64,000 nucleotides of DNA from assembly GCA_022828595.1 (NCBI GenBank), contig JAKGHH010000008.1, positions 21,196,378-21,260,377 of the forward strand, written 5' to 3'. This stretch comes from Nelumbo lutea (lineage: Eukaryota; Streptophyta; Magnoliopsida; Proteales; Nelumbonaceae). Positions 35,520 through 45,579 of the stretch are shown in pieces. The notes under the pieces were generated by a model, which was given only the letters and a program-made list of their open reading frames with translations, was not told where the DNA came from and did not search any database. Each line of letters starts with the position of its first letter. Positions within the stretch are counted from its first letter, which is position 1. A program made the position numbers and the translations under genes.

Positions 35520-36449
35520 TGATGAAGGAAGATTTGGCCCGACCTCTCTATTATGTGACACGTGGCAGAAACGACAGCTCGGCAAAAGGGGCCAAGCCTA
35601 GGCGGGAACAAGGGGACACACTTCGCCGAACTAACCCACCTTGTAACAGCTCGGGATAGACTTCGCCGAACTGACCCACCTTGTAACAGCTCGGGATAGA
35701 CTTCGCCGAACTGACCCACCTTGTAACAGCTCGAGATAGACTTCGCCGAACTGCCACCTTGTAACATCTCGGGATAGACTTCGCCTAACTGCCACCTTGT
35801 AACAGCTCGGGATAGACTTCGCCGAACTGAACCACCTTGTAACAGCTCGGGATACACTTCGCCGAACTGACCCACCTTGTAACAGTTCGGGATACACCTC
35901 GCCGAAACTGACCTGCCCTATAGATACCTCCGAGCTCAAGACCGCCTCGCTCAGCACTTCGCATCATCTTCTGGGCACCAAAGCCAAACAAGTCGTACCA
36001 TGCCTGACACTAGGGAAGTCCGTGCCCGAGGGCGCCACGCCTGACTGACTTGGGATCTGACGTTTGGCAGCAGCACTCTAAACGGCCACCTGCCACCGCC
36101 ACTGACGCCGCCATCTCCAGTTAGACAGTTAGGCAGTGACGGTTCTGTCTCAGCAGAAAGGGTGACGGCCGAATTGACAAGCACAAGGGTAGTCATACCC
36201 GATCTGACAAGGGCCTCGGGACGAGTACACAAAGTGACTATAAGAACCCCCTGCCCCCCGACAACGGAGGTATGCAAACTTTGCGCTATCTGGTTTTACC
36301 TTGCTTTTGAAGGATTCTAATTTGAGCTTCGGAGCCTCTACACCGGGTTCCCCCCGGAGCTTTCCCGTCTCCTCCGTTTCAGGTTCCCTGCTACCCCGTT
36401 CGGAAACAAGGCAGCGGACAGCTAAGACCAGCCGGATCGCGCTCCCTCA
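35520..36449 (+). repeat. 3' LTR of element D
   Basis: 930 bp, ends CGCTCCCTCA. It has about 8 minisatellite units against 9 in the 5' LTR; otherwise closely similar. Confidence 0.92.
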
Positions 36450-36632
36450 TTACCTATGCACTATGTTCCAGTTCACTGATAAGGAAGATAGAGTTGGGGT
36501 GGGGGTCTACATGTGATACTAAAGTATGACCCGGGGAGATACATGCTAACTATGGGTAGGTGGTAACTATCTTGTACGGTTCGGGGGGTAATCGGCGTAC
36601 TCCGATCAGTGGGGGGGAATCTTTGGCTCTAT
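36450..36632 (+). other. NUMT segment 3: second copy of nad4 intron 2 end, with deletion
   Basis: Repeats 25692 onward but lacks about 116 bp between GGGTAG and GTGGTAAC, removing the 5' arm of domain V. It then joins exon 3 directly. The deletion edges share the short word TAGG. Confidence 0.75.
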
Positions 36633-37053
36633 CGAACATACATGGAATTGGAGGTAGCATTCCACCGATGTCAAGTCATGGACCGGTTCCTCCAGCCCTT
36701 TTTCTTTGTGTTGGTGTTCTATATGACCGACATAAGACTCGACTTGCTAGATATTACGGAGGTTCAGTGAGCACCATGCCGAATCTCCCTACCATTTCCT
36801 TCTCTTCCACTTTGTCCAATATGAGTTCACCTGGTACTAGCAGCTTTATCGGGGAATTCCCCATCTCAGTAGGAGCTTTCCAAAGAAATAGCTTGGTAGC
36901 CACATTAGCAGCGCTTGGGATGATTTTAGGCGCGGCGCATTCCCTTTGGCTATATAATCGTGCGGTTTCTAGAAATTTAAAATCCGATTTCCTCCATAAA
37001 TTCTCCGATCCAAATGGGAGAAGTTTCAATATTTATACCCTTTCTTGTTGGAG
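36633..37053 (+). pseudogene. nad4: nad4 exon 3 (mitochondrial NADH dehydrogenase subunit 4), NUMT copy
   Basis: 421 bp against the usual 423, because two bases are missing after FSDPNGR, shifting the frame. The open part reads NIHGIGGSIPPMSSHG and LCVGVLYDRHKTRLARYYGG, then TSSFIGEF and LAALGMILGAA, part of the proton-pumping membrane subunit ND4 of complex I. Several residues (for example Pro and Ser in SIPPMSSHGPVPP and GEFPISVG) are the pre-editing forms of positions that become Leu or Ser after C-to-U editing. The copy is therefore DNA-derived, not from edited RNA. It is flanked by group II introns and cannot work in the nucleus. Confidence 0.93.
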
Positions 37054-40000
37054 GGGCGACCGTCCGTTGAACTACCAAAGAAAAAAGGGTAAACCAATGT
37101 GATCATGACATTGTAGGTGCTTGCGATGGGACGGATGCGACTTCCCTCAAGTAATGGGTGGCATAGCCCGTTGCAGAAGTCCCCCCTTTTTTTGATCCAT
37201 TTCTGTAGTCTTTAGGGAGCCCCTAACCAACAAACAAGCGATAAAACTACAGTGCGCGTTAGCGCACTCCGGCTTTCGCATGCTTTCGCGCTGACGCGCT
37301 CATCCGTTGCTTGTTTTCTCGCTTGTTGGCTTCGCGTATCTTGCTGGGTGGGACCGAGAGAAAGAAAGGACGGGGGGCGACCATGCATGGCACTTCTCGA
37401 CCGTGTCTCCGAGGGACAGTTGAACGAGCGACTCATGAATGCTGCCGTGTCGGACGAGCCAATAACTCGAACGCGTTCAGTCTGTTTTTTGAGCAAGAAT
37501 CACAGCGTTACCTTACCTTCACCATGATACGGACTCCAAGTTCTTATGGCAGAGCACGAGGAGATTTATCATCAATATGATGATGGGAATGGAAACCAGA
37601 AGCACGACCGGGGTCTTCGTGGTCCGAGATAATAGTTACATCAGTAACAGTCACGTAAGCATGAGACTTTTTGGTAGTACCGGTGAACCAGATGGCCGCG
37701 GCGATGGAATCTGGGACGGAGGACTCGTAGTATCTCTCTAGATCTGGCAAAAGCGAAAGACCCCCTAACGTAATTCGAATGGGGGCTGACCGCTGAGCCC
37801 ACTCTGGCCTCGCAGGGCGGGCCCCTGTGGTTGCGACCTGGAGCTGCCATAGCTTATGGCTAGAGCAATGGGAGGGGGCCCCAGCAGAGAGAACAGTAAG
37901 GATAACGAGCGCTCCGCCCGCTTGGCGGGCGGCAGGAGCAGCGGGCAAGTGCTTGGTAGGCCAACAGCCCAGTGAACCGGGCGGGGCACTCGACGAAAGG
38001 GGGGCACACTGAGCAAGCGAAGAAAACTACAGGATTGGTACCCTTATTTGGTTCAGAGTTGGGGCTTTCTTCGCATGCTCTTGGGCCCGCTCCGTTTGCA
38101 GGCCCCGCTCCACTTTCTTAAAAGCAAGGACCACTACGGGAGGTCAAACCAAGGACCTATGGAAGTCGGGGCTCGTCCCCGGTCAATATTGGATCAAACA
38201 ATAGGGGGCCGTAGCACTGACCTCTTTTTTTATTGATTCCATACAATAGGGGAAAAGATCGTACTATTCCCTACCGAGACAACACACACTCTCAACGGAT
38301 CCTCCACGCGCTGGGCATACCTCTTCCGTGCGTCTTTCTCGTGGCGGGAACAGAACAACAGGGAAAGACCCGACCAACCTGCCCAGGGCTCGAGGGCGAG
38401 CCATACGAGTGTGAGTCGAAAGGCTTCCGTTTCCGTTCTTGGTTTGGGGGCTTTTAGGCCCCTCTCGATCTTATTCGTATAAGGGAAGGGGGAAGGAGTC
38501 TAAATCAATGGACATTAATGAACCATCATTGATGGACGTTGCACATGACCCGATCAATTCGACTCAAGGTCCGACGCTAATAGAAGTTGCTTACTCTCCT
38601 AGTAGCGAAGGAAAAGGGCAGGGCTTTTTTCGTAGTAATAGTGGGCGGGTCTCATGAGATCTATGCCGGCCGTCGGAATCAAACGAAGGTCGAAGGACCA
38701 TTCGATTCATTAAGGGGCATAGATCTAGGCCTATTTGTTCGGTCAATCACCAAAGGCGGGGGGGAACCACTATGGACGAGACCCCCCGGCCTCGATTCTT
38801 TTGCATAGTCCGGGGGCCGGCCGCAGCAGAGCAGAGGGGCATAGCGGCGCCCTCGCCTGGCGCCATTCCCGGACCTAGCAGCAGACGGCGGGCCGGGCCT
38901 GAATTCAGACCGGACCAGACTCTTCTTTGTTTGAGCTGCTCCCACGCACGCAGACCGGAAGATCTCAGTTGTCTTGGACTGGACAAGTACGTAGAGATCT
39001 TCGTGGGACCGGGGAGGGAGTCTCAATCGATCTTTTCTAAGATTCCTTATCACACCATGCACGGAGATCTTTCCATTGATAGATAAGAGCCTTGAACAGA
39101 CTCTTAAAGGTTAGGTTACTACCTGCCTCTACGGAAGGTGTACTTTGTACCGCCCGGAGGTCATATAGATCGGAACCCGGAGCGATAAGAATGAAAGCCC
39201 TACCCACAGCTACAACTACTGGCGCTTCAAAAGGCTTAGATTCTAAGGGCGCTACTGAAAGACTATGGGTGTAAGCCCCGAAAGCCTTTGGTACTTAGGT
39301 AGGGCGAGCAGCCCTTAAACCAAAAAAAAGGCGACTTCCCCTATTTCTGCATTTCATTCTCTATTTGGCCCGCCTCAAACAAAATGAGAAAAAAGGGGAG
39401 GCCTATTGATTCGAAGTCACTACGAAAGGGTCGGTCAATAGCATAGCTCTTTCTTTCCCGGGTCTCCTTTCAAAGGAAAGGCCTTCGCATTCCTAATCCG
39501 GTAGGGCCGGACGACTTTGTTTGCCCTTCAGAAGTCATCAGAGCGGTGGCGAAGTGCGCCTAAGAGCATGCGAAGAAAGCTATACCACCTTGGTGTATAG
39601 GTTGGGCGCTAGCGCGCCTGTAGTTTTCTTGCTTGTTTCGTCGCTTCCCCGCGCAACAACATTGTTTGTGCGCCCCTTACCGTTCTCGCTCAGTGTTTGC
39701 AATGGCTGGGAAGCCAGTCGTAAAAGCGAAGCCTATCACCACGCCGACCATCAAATACGAGATTGGGCCCCTTCTCAAAGATTTGATGGAATGGTCCAGC
39801 CCAATCAATAAAGGAAGGCTATAGTATGCGATGCGTTCCATTTGTACGAATCGCGAACATACCACGCACGACCGGACGTAGAGCCACTAAGAGCTGGCAG
39901 ACCGGGCCGGGCGCAGGTGCCAAATCCGAAAAGTCGAGTCTCAATCAGCCTAGTGCACCAACCACGTGGTACGACGGGCACTCAAAGACTTGGCGAATGA

Positions 40001-40222
40001 TGGCCCACCCCACCCAAGAGCGCTTATGTCATATGGGAACTCATGGCTGGAAACAATCCTTATGGTTTTGATATCCGGTAGGAATAATAAGAATCAAAGT
40101 CCAGGTTGGTTGGTGAGCCAAGTGATAGGAGACTACCTAGCTTGGTTCGGAGAGCACTTGTTAGGTTAAAGATTTGTTTGTTGCTAAATGTTACGGCCTA
40201 AATGCTGAACTGTTGACCCTAC
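37054..40222 (+). other. nad4 intron 3 (group II), 3.17 kb, NUMT copy
   Basis: Runs from GGGCGACCGTCC after exon 3 to ..GACCCTAC before exon 4. It ends with a 34-nt domain V and a domain VI-like stem. ORFs up to 136 codons occur inside, but none matches a protein I recognise, and no maturase motifs were seen. Blocks such as GTGCGCGTTAGCGCACTCC are plant-mitochondrial in style. Confidence 0.8.
40115..40148 (+). ncRNA. Group II intron domain V (nad4 intron 3)
   Basis: GAGCCAAGTG pairs with TAGCTTGGTTC around a GACTACC loop. At 34 nt it has the standard size for this catalytic hairpin. It sits about 75 nt upstream of exon 4, as expected with a long domain VI. Confidence 0.85.
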
Positions 40223-40296
40223 TTGTTCGGATGGGTGTTCACCCCAAAGTGTTCCCGGACCGCATGCATACATCCGTAAGTAACTTAGTGCAACAT
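40223..40296 (+). pseudogene. nad4: nad4 exon 4, first 74 bp, interrupted by element C
   Basis: Reads VRMGVHPKVFPDRMHTSV, then SNLVQH. Arg, His, Pro and Arg stand where edited ND4 has Trp, Tyr, Leu and Cys; each differs by one C-to-U change. The last 15 bp of the exon lie at 43632-43646 on the far side of element C. Together they make the 89 bp of a normal exon 4. Confidence 0.93.
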
Positions 40297-40744
40297 TGTC
40301 ACGGGGGTAGTCGTTGGGGCCCCGTGCGGCACTCGAAATGGGCGAGTAAGCCTACGAAACAAAGCAAACACAACCACAAAGGCAACAAGATGGCACACGA
40401 GTTAGCAAAAGGCTATTTGTATTGCATCAATCAGTGGTAAGCACAAGCACACAATACAGTGTCGAGAGGATCTCGTGCTTAACCTTTACACGCTTATGAG
40501 CTCACTCGACTACCTACCTCCCCTCAAAGAGTACGTTAAGCTTTTGGGGGAGTGACAATAGGAGACATCAAAATGATGGAAAAGCATACTAAGTAATTAC
40601 AATAACGCCATTGGCGGTCCCCCTTACAAAATACAAGCAAAGCCCACCCATGACACACATGTTGACACCATGAAGGCGCGCGGTTGGCACTCGGATGGCT
40701 CATTGTATGTGCTTGATGGCGCGACGAAGGAGTCACCTGTGACA
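40297..40744 (-). repeat. 3' LTR of element C
   Basis: 448 bp, TGTCACGGGG...CCTGTGACA on plus. The inner half is shared with the A/E LTRs, including the AAGCTTAACGTACTCTTTGA core on minus. Confidence 0.92.
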
Positions 40745-41289
40745 TTCTCCCCCACTCAATTCGATCTACGTCCTCGGAGATCGCCTTCGGCTGGTCCCTT
40801 AGAGTCACTGTTGCGGAAGGATGGTTCTTCTGCTGCTCCGTGAACCGGTAGTCGTCCAAGGCCGAGGTGTATATTTTGGTGGCATGGTCGGGTTGGCTCA
40901 TTCTGTTGGGGTTTCCTATGGCTAAGTCCTTTCCTGGCAGCCTCAATGTATGTTAGTGGCTGGTTCTGTTTGGTTAAGGGGTAGGTTTGTGCCAGGTAAG
41001 GATCAAAATGGTGTTTTGGATTATTATTAAGGTGTGGATTCCCATGCATTTTTCCCCAAGGGTAACTCACAGGGCTACTATGGGAATTAGCCTTAGGGAT
41101 GATGTGAATGTGGTCCCTAGATGGCTTGGGTGGCACTCGCTCTCCCCGGTGGTTGTGGTAGTAGATGTGGGCAAGGTTTGACTCGGCCTTGGGTCTTCTT
41201 CTGTTGGGCCCGCCAGTTGCGGCCACTTGCGGCTTCTGCTGCGAAGTCGATTTCTGCTGATGTGGTTGGCGTTGAAGCTGATGCTACTG
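40745..41289 (-). other. Unrecognised region replacing RT-integrase in element C
   Basis: About 0.55 kb between the protease and the 3' LTR. It begins with the polypurine tract (ATTGAGTGGGGGAGAA on minus). A minus-strand frame (40756-41226) is open for 156 codons, is His/Asn/Pro-rich and has no motif I know. It could be degraded or captured sequence. Confidence 0.5.
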
Positions 41290-41919
41290 CTAGTGTTGAC
41301 TTGGGCGCTGGCATCGGTGTTGGCGCTGAAAATGGAACTGTCTGGGGGGTGACTTCCTCCTGGTGACGACTTCCCAACCAGTTCTCGTGTCGATGGGAGG
41401 TACTTGACAGGGGTTCTTCCTTGTTGCTGCAAAGTTGTCTTCATGGTTGATAGTTTCTTGGTACAACTGCAAGGCTGAAAGCTGCTTCCCAAGTATCTGC
41501 AAGGCTGATGAGACAGGAACCATGCAAGGGCAGTGTTCGTCCAGACTAAGCAAACTGTTGATGTGGGGCATAAGTGTTGCTTCCGCCTGTTTGAGGAACT
41601 CCACTCCAAGAACCACCTGAAAATCATCCAGGGGAACCACAGATAGATTGATGGGTCCTTTCCATGGTCCAACTCGGAGTTCTACTCCACGGGCCATGCC
41701 CTCTACTGCTTTGGCCCCAGAGTTGACAGCCTTGACCCATCCAGTTTGTTTGGTGGTGGTCAAGCCAAGTTGCTTTGCCTCCACAAGCGGAATGAAGTTG
41801 TGGGTGGCTCCAGTGTCCACCAAGGCTTGGGTCGGCCTCTCATCGAGGGTGATGTCTACATAACTCAGCCCCTTGCGCGCTTTGGTGGGCCACTTTGATG
41901 TGGCCTCTTTCTTGACCAT
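41290..41919 (-). pseudogene. Aspartic protease region (element C)
   Basis: A 209-codon frame with the protease signature [17 protein letters not shown] near residue 37, then [14 protein letters not shown], homologous to A and E. After the protease the frame runs into unrelated sequence instead of RT. It is separated from gag by about 0.1 kb and a stop. A Gag-PR protein is plausible for a non-autonomous element that keeps its packaging functions. Confidence 0.82.
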
Positions 41920-42045
41920 GGCATTGATGAGTTGGAGGGCACCTACTCTTGGCGCCGCTGTGGGTTTCTCCTCATCGCTCTCTTCACTATCGCTGAGTTT
42001 GGCGATGAGGGCAGTTATTTTCTTTCGGGTTGGACAATCACTCGT

Positions 42046-42702
42046 TCAATGCTTCCCGTTGCAAAGGTAACACGGCGCAGGAGGAGGTCTCCTAGTGGAT
42101 TGGTGGCCCTGGTAGCTTGGGCCTCCTTGTGGCTTCTTCCCTTGTTGGTAATTGTAGGGCTTGTTCGTGGGCATTGGCTTCTCCTCTGTAGGGGTTGATT
42201 GTGGGTCTCCCCCACTCAAACTCATGGTACCTGGGCTGGATGGTCTTTGCACATCTTCCTTAGGTGTTCTCAGATCAACAAGTTGTTCAGCTATGGCCAT
42301 GGCGGTGGCGAGGTCCTCAACCCCACGTCGCTGGAGTTCAAGCTCAGCCCATGGCCTAAGACCGTCCATAAAATTGAACAGAAGATCCTTGTCTGACATG
42401 TCAGTGGTCTCCAGCGTCAAGGCCAAAAACTCCTTGACATAGTCATGTAGTGATTCTTGATGTCTGAGGTTCTTCATTCTTCGGCGCGCCAAGCACTCCA
42501 CATTTTCTGGGTAGAACTGCCGCTTGATCTCACGCTTAAATCCAACCCAAGTGTCGATGGTACGGGTTCCACGTTCGATGTCTTGGCAACACCTACGCCA
42601 CCATAACATTGCGATATCAGTCAAATACATAGCAGTTGTACGTACCTGAGTTTGGTTGTCAATGATGCCAGTGGCAAAGAAATATTGCTCCAGTTGCCAC
42701 AA
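42046..42702 (-). pseudogene. Gag capsid to zinc knuckle (element C)
   Basis: A 218-codon frame with the capsid segment MYLTDIAMLWWRR, the motif EIKRQFYPEN (Gln intact here, unlike A and E) and SDKDLLFNFMDGLRPWAELE. It ends inside the zinc knuckle CYLCNGKH, where the following Trp codon is TGA; the downstream DC-P residues continue in frame. A single TGG-to-TGA change therefore truncates gag. Confidence 0.85.
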
Positions 42703-42718
42703 GAAGTTGTCAAGCTCC

Positions 42719-43114
42719 CTAGCATCCTGAGCACCCGAGTAAGAATCTGTCTAGCAAGCCCTGCAGGCTGCTTTGGGATGGCCCAGCTCCCGAATTCTGT
42801 ATGGTGGTGTGCATGTCTCTGAAGGCGCCATTGAAACGTCCTTCTAGTTCCACCACTACATTCTCAACCGTCTCTAGGTTGAGGTGGAGTTCATCAACCC
42901 GATCTCGGGTTTCTCCCACTGTCACCTCGCAACGTAGGAGGCGCATGTCCACGGTAGCTAGTTGGTCGACTGATTTGTCGTGCTTGCTAGCTTTGGTTGT
43001 ACGCCCCTTTGGAGCTTGTGTCATGGTAGGTTTGTCAAGTGGAGCTTCATCAATGTCGTGGGCTTGAATCCGCCCATGTGGTGTGTCATCGGAAATGCCC
43101 CGATTGCTCTTCAT
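42719..43114 (-). pseudogene. Gag N-terminal part (element C)
   Basis: 131 codons from an ATG 66 bp after the LTR. It contains SKHDKSVDQLATVDMRLLR and ETRDRVDELHLNLETVENVV, parallel to the start of the A/E gag (a coiled-coil-like region). A frame break near 42715-42750 separates it from the capsid part. Confidence 0.78.
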
Positions 43115-43165
43115 TGGGTTGATGTAGGGACGAAGACAAGGTCCAAAGTGTTTGTAGGAGCACCT

Positions 43166-43177
43166 GCTCTGATACCA
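43166..43177 (-). other. Primer-binding site of element C
   Basis: TGGTATCAGAGC on minus, two bases inside the 5' LTR. Confidence 0.9.
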
Positions 43178-43179
43178 AC

Positions 43180-43627
43180 TGTCACGGGGGTAGTCGTTGG
43201 GGCCCCGTGCGGCACTCGAAATGGGCGAGTAAGCCTACGAAACAAAGCAAACACAACCACAAAGGCAACAAGATGGCACACGAGTTAGCAAAAAGCTATT
43301 TGTATTGCATCAATCAGTGGTAAGCACAAGCACACAGTACAGTGTCGAGAGGATCTCGTGCTTAACCTTTACACGCTTATGAGCTCACTCGACTACCTAC
43401 CTCCCCTCAAAGAGTACGTTAAGCTTTTGGGGGAGTGACAATAGGAGACATCAAAATGATGGAAAAGCATACTAAGTAATTACAATAACACCATTGGCGG
43501 TCCCCCTTACAAAATACAAGCAAAGCCCACCCATGACACACATGTTGACACCATGAAGGCGCGTGGTTGGCACTCGGATGGTTCACTGTATGTGTTTGAT
43601 GGCGCGACGAAAGAGTCACCTGTGACA
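43180..43627 (-). repeat. 5' LTR of element C
   Basis: 448 bp, same length as its partner. Confidence 0.92.
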
Positions 43628-43631
43628 ACAT

Positions 43632-43646
43632 GGCAAATTTCATTGA
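43632..43646 (+). pseudogene. nad4: nad4 exon 4, last 15 bp with stop codon
   Basis: GGC AAA TTT CAT TGA completes ...VQHGKFH and the stop of ND4 immediately after the right ACAT duplication. It proves that C inserted into an already assembled exon 4. Confidence 0.92.
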
Positions 43647-45102
43647 GAGGAATTAGCAAAGAAAAGAAAAACGGGTCAACATCTTAATGTGTATTTGAGA
43701 GATTGTCCTTGGGCTGAGGAGTGTCCACATGAGTTCGTTGAGGTGTCTACATAGGCCTACGGTCCCCTTTTATATTCTATCGAGAGTTCGGATTGCTCCA
43801 CCTAAGTAGAACGAAAAGGAGGAATTGGAAATTCAAAGGGGGGAGCGAAGAAACAAGCGAGAAAACTACAGGCGCGCTAGCAGCATGATGAAAAACTACT
43901 GCGCGCGCTAGATCGAGCGGCGCCGTTGCTTGCTTCATATTCCAAGCACAAAGTCTTCCCTGCCTGCTCAGATGCGTCAATCCGCCTATCTGTACCCTTT
44001 CCCTCTCATAGAGAGCTCTAGTAGTTCTTGGTAGGAGGGCTGTAGATAAGGTTCATTGCCCCGCTACACTAGCACTTAAGAGACTATCTTAGCCCAGAGT
44101 GAGGGATCACAATAAGGAGTATCCAAAGTAGGCAGTACTACGGTACCAGTCCCCTACAACCATTTCTATAACTTAACTTCCCTGCCCCCTGTCCACTCAG
44201 TCTCCTTTTCGGACTTCAGGAGCATTGAGTAAAGGAAGGCACGGGGGCGGGAAGATCTACTCATGAAAAGGGAAAGCGCACCCCTCTATTTATTCTCACA
44301 AGAAGAAGAGCTAGTGCTGCTCACCTAGCAGCCTCATGCCAGTGGGGGAAAGAAAAGAGGCCCACTACGAGAGGAGAGAGTGATTCAGCTGCTAACAAGC
44401 GCAGGTTTTTCATTAAATGAATCGTTATTCGGGAAACGTCTGTTGATGAGGAGGTTATACATAGTTAACCAGAGCAACCTGGGCTCCGTTCGAAGAGACG
44501 AATAATGCCTCACATGCTCCTTCCCATGAGCAACTCGGTTGGCTTCGTGAACGAGAGCGCTGATCACCCTCACGCGGGAAGATGAACATTGAAAGGGCTA
44601 AAAGGGTAGCGACGGGATGTAGATGTTTATTTTGGAGGTCGCGTACTTTAGTTATAATGCCATCGACACGGTAGAGGCTTATACTTTTCTTTGGTCTCAG
44701 CATGACCGACCAAGCGTAATGACCGCAGAAGGTACGGCCGGAGAATTCATCTCCAAGTCAATAGCATGTCGGGCAGGTCCTGAGGAGGATATAGCCGAGT
44801 GAGTCTCTGACTTGTTCTCCCTTTGGAACTTTTTGGCTAATGACCTGTCGAGGACTCTTCAGTCAAGCACATCCGAGCAACGAAGGTCGAGCTCCAGAAT
44901 TCAAACGATAATGGGGGTGTTCGATCAAAGTGAGACATGGATCGTGTGTTATAATAGGTGACCAGGCCAAGGGATGCTGTCGGAATCGCCCAGTTAAGTC
45001 GGACAGCAGTGACTCACTTTCTCTCCCGAAAGGGAACCGCTCCCACCTCTGGGAAACGATCGGCACGTAGACTAGCCATATTAGCAGTCTTTGCTGCCAT
45101 AG
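43647..45102 (+). other. NUMT segment 4: mitochondrial-type DNA downstream of nad4
   Basis: Contiguous with nad4 exon 4. No mitochondrial gene was recognised. GC-rich palindromic words (GCGCGCTAG) occur. The segment ends at ATAG, the TSD of element E. A mitochondrial source is inferred from contiguity. Confidence 0.6.
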
Positions 45103-45508
45103 TGTCACGGGGCTAGTCGACGGGGCCCCGTGCGGCGCTCGATTGGGGTCGAGAAAGCCTACAAAAGCAAACAACAACACACAAAAGGAAACATGAGTGC
45201 ACACAAATTAGACAAAAGCCACTTGTATTGCATTAATCAGTGGTAAGCACAAGCACACAATACATTGTCGAGGGGATCTCGTGCTTAACCTTTACACGCT
45301 TATGAGCTCACTCGACTACCTACCTCCCCTCAAAGAGTACGTTAAGCTTTTGGGGGAGTGACAGAATAATACATCAAAATACTATACATGCATACTACTA
45401 TTTACATAATTGCCATTGACATACCCCCCTTACAAAAAGAGTACAAGGACCCAATCCAAAACACTTGGATGGCGTGCTGATGGCGCTGATGGTGGCTGAA
45501 CCGCCACA
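45103..45508 (-). repeat. 3' LTR of element E
   Basis: 406 bp. Followed inward by the family polypurine tract (on plus CTCCCCCACTCAATTC). Confidence 0.92.
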
Positions 45509-45579
45509 GTCTCCCCCACTCAATTCAATCTTCATCCTCGAAAATTCTTCCTCAGGTACTTGTCCAGCTTCTCCCTCAC

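Larger units (their letters stand above)
26002..36449 (+). mobile_element. Element D: Tat-type Gypsy retrotransposon with an antisense gene
   Basis: 10.4 kb, plus strand. LTRs of 980 and 930 bp start TGATGAAGG and end in TCA. The flanks GTACC / TTACC agree at four of five TSD bases. It has a Tat-like gag, protease, RT, two RNase H domains and integrase, then a 2.8-kb 3' region carrying an antisense spliced gene. Sense pol is broken by stops and frameshifts. G (59119 onward) is a second member in reverse orientation. Confidence 0.92.
40297..43627 (-). mobile_element. Element C: non-autonomous gag-protease LTR element, TSD ACAT
   Basis: 3.3 kb on the minus strand inside nad4 exon 4. Two 448-bp LTRs differ at 8 sites by eye, all transitions. 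TSD ACAT at 40293-40296 and 43628-43631. The internal 2.4 kb encodes gag and protease related to A and E, but no RT, RNase H or integrase. It has A's primer site, the same polypurine core and related LTRs, so it was probably mobilised in trans by an A/E-type element. Confidence 0.9.

Noticed and set aside
37544..37948. 134-codon minus-strand ORF within nad4 intron 3
   Set aside because: No recognisable domain. GC-rich mitochondrial intron DNA gives such frames by chance, and overlapping frames of similar length exist.
36450..45102. Possibility that the window is a mitochondrial genome
   Set aside because: Full-length LTR elements with exact TSDs split nad4 exon 4 and intron 2, and the left 8 kb is AT-rich nuclear-type DNA. 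A nuclear copy of mitochondrial DNA explains all of this better.
43647..45102. Search for tRNA or further mitochondrial genes downstream of nad4
   Set aside because: No cloverleaf, rRNA or protein motif could be supported by eye.
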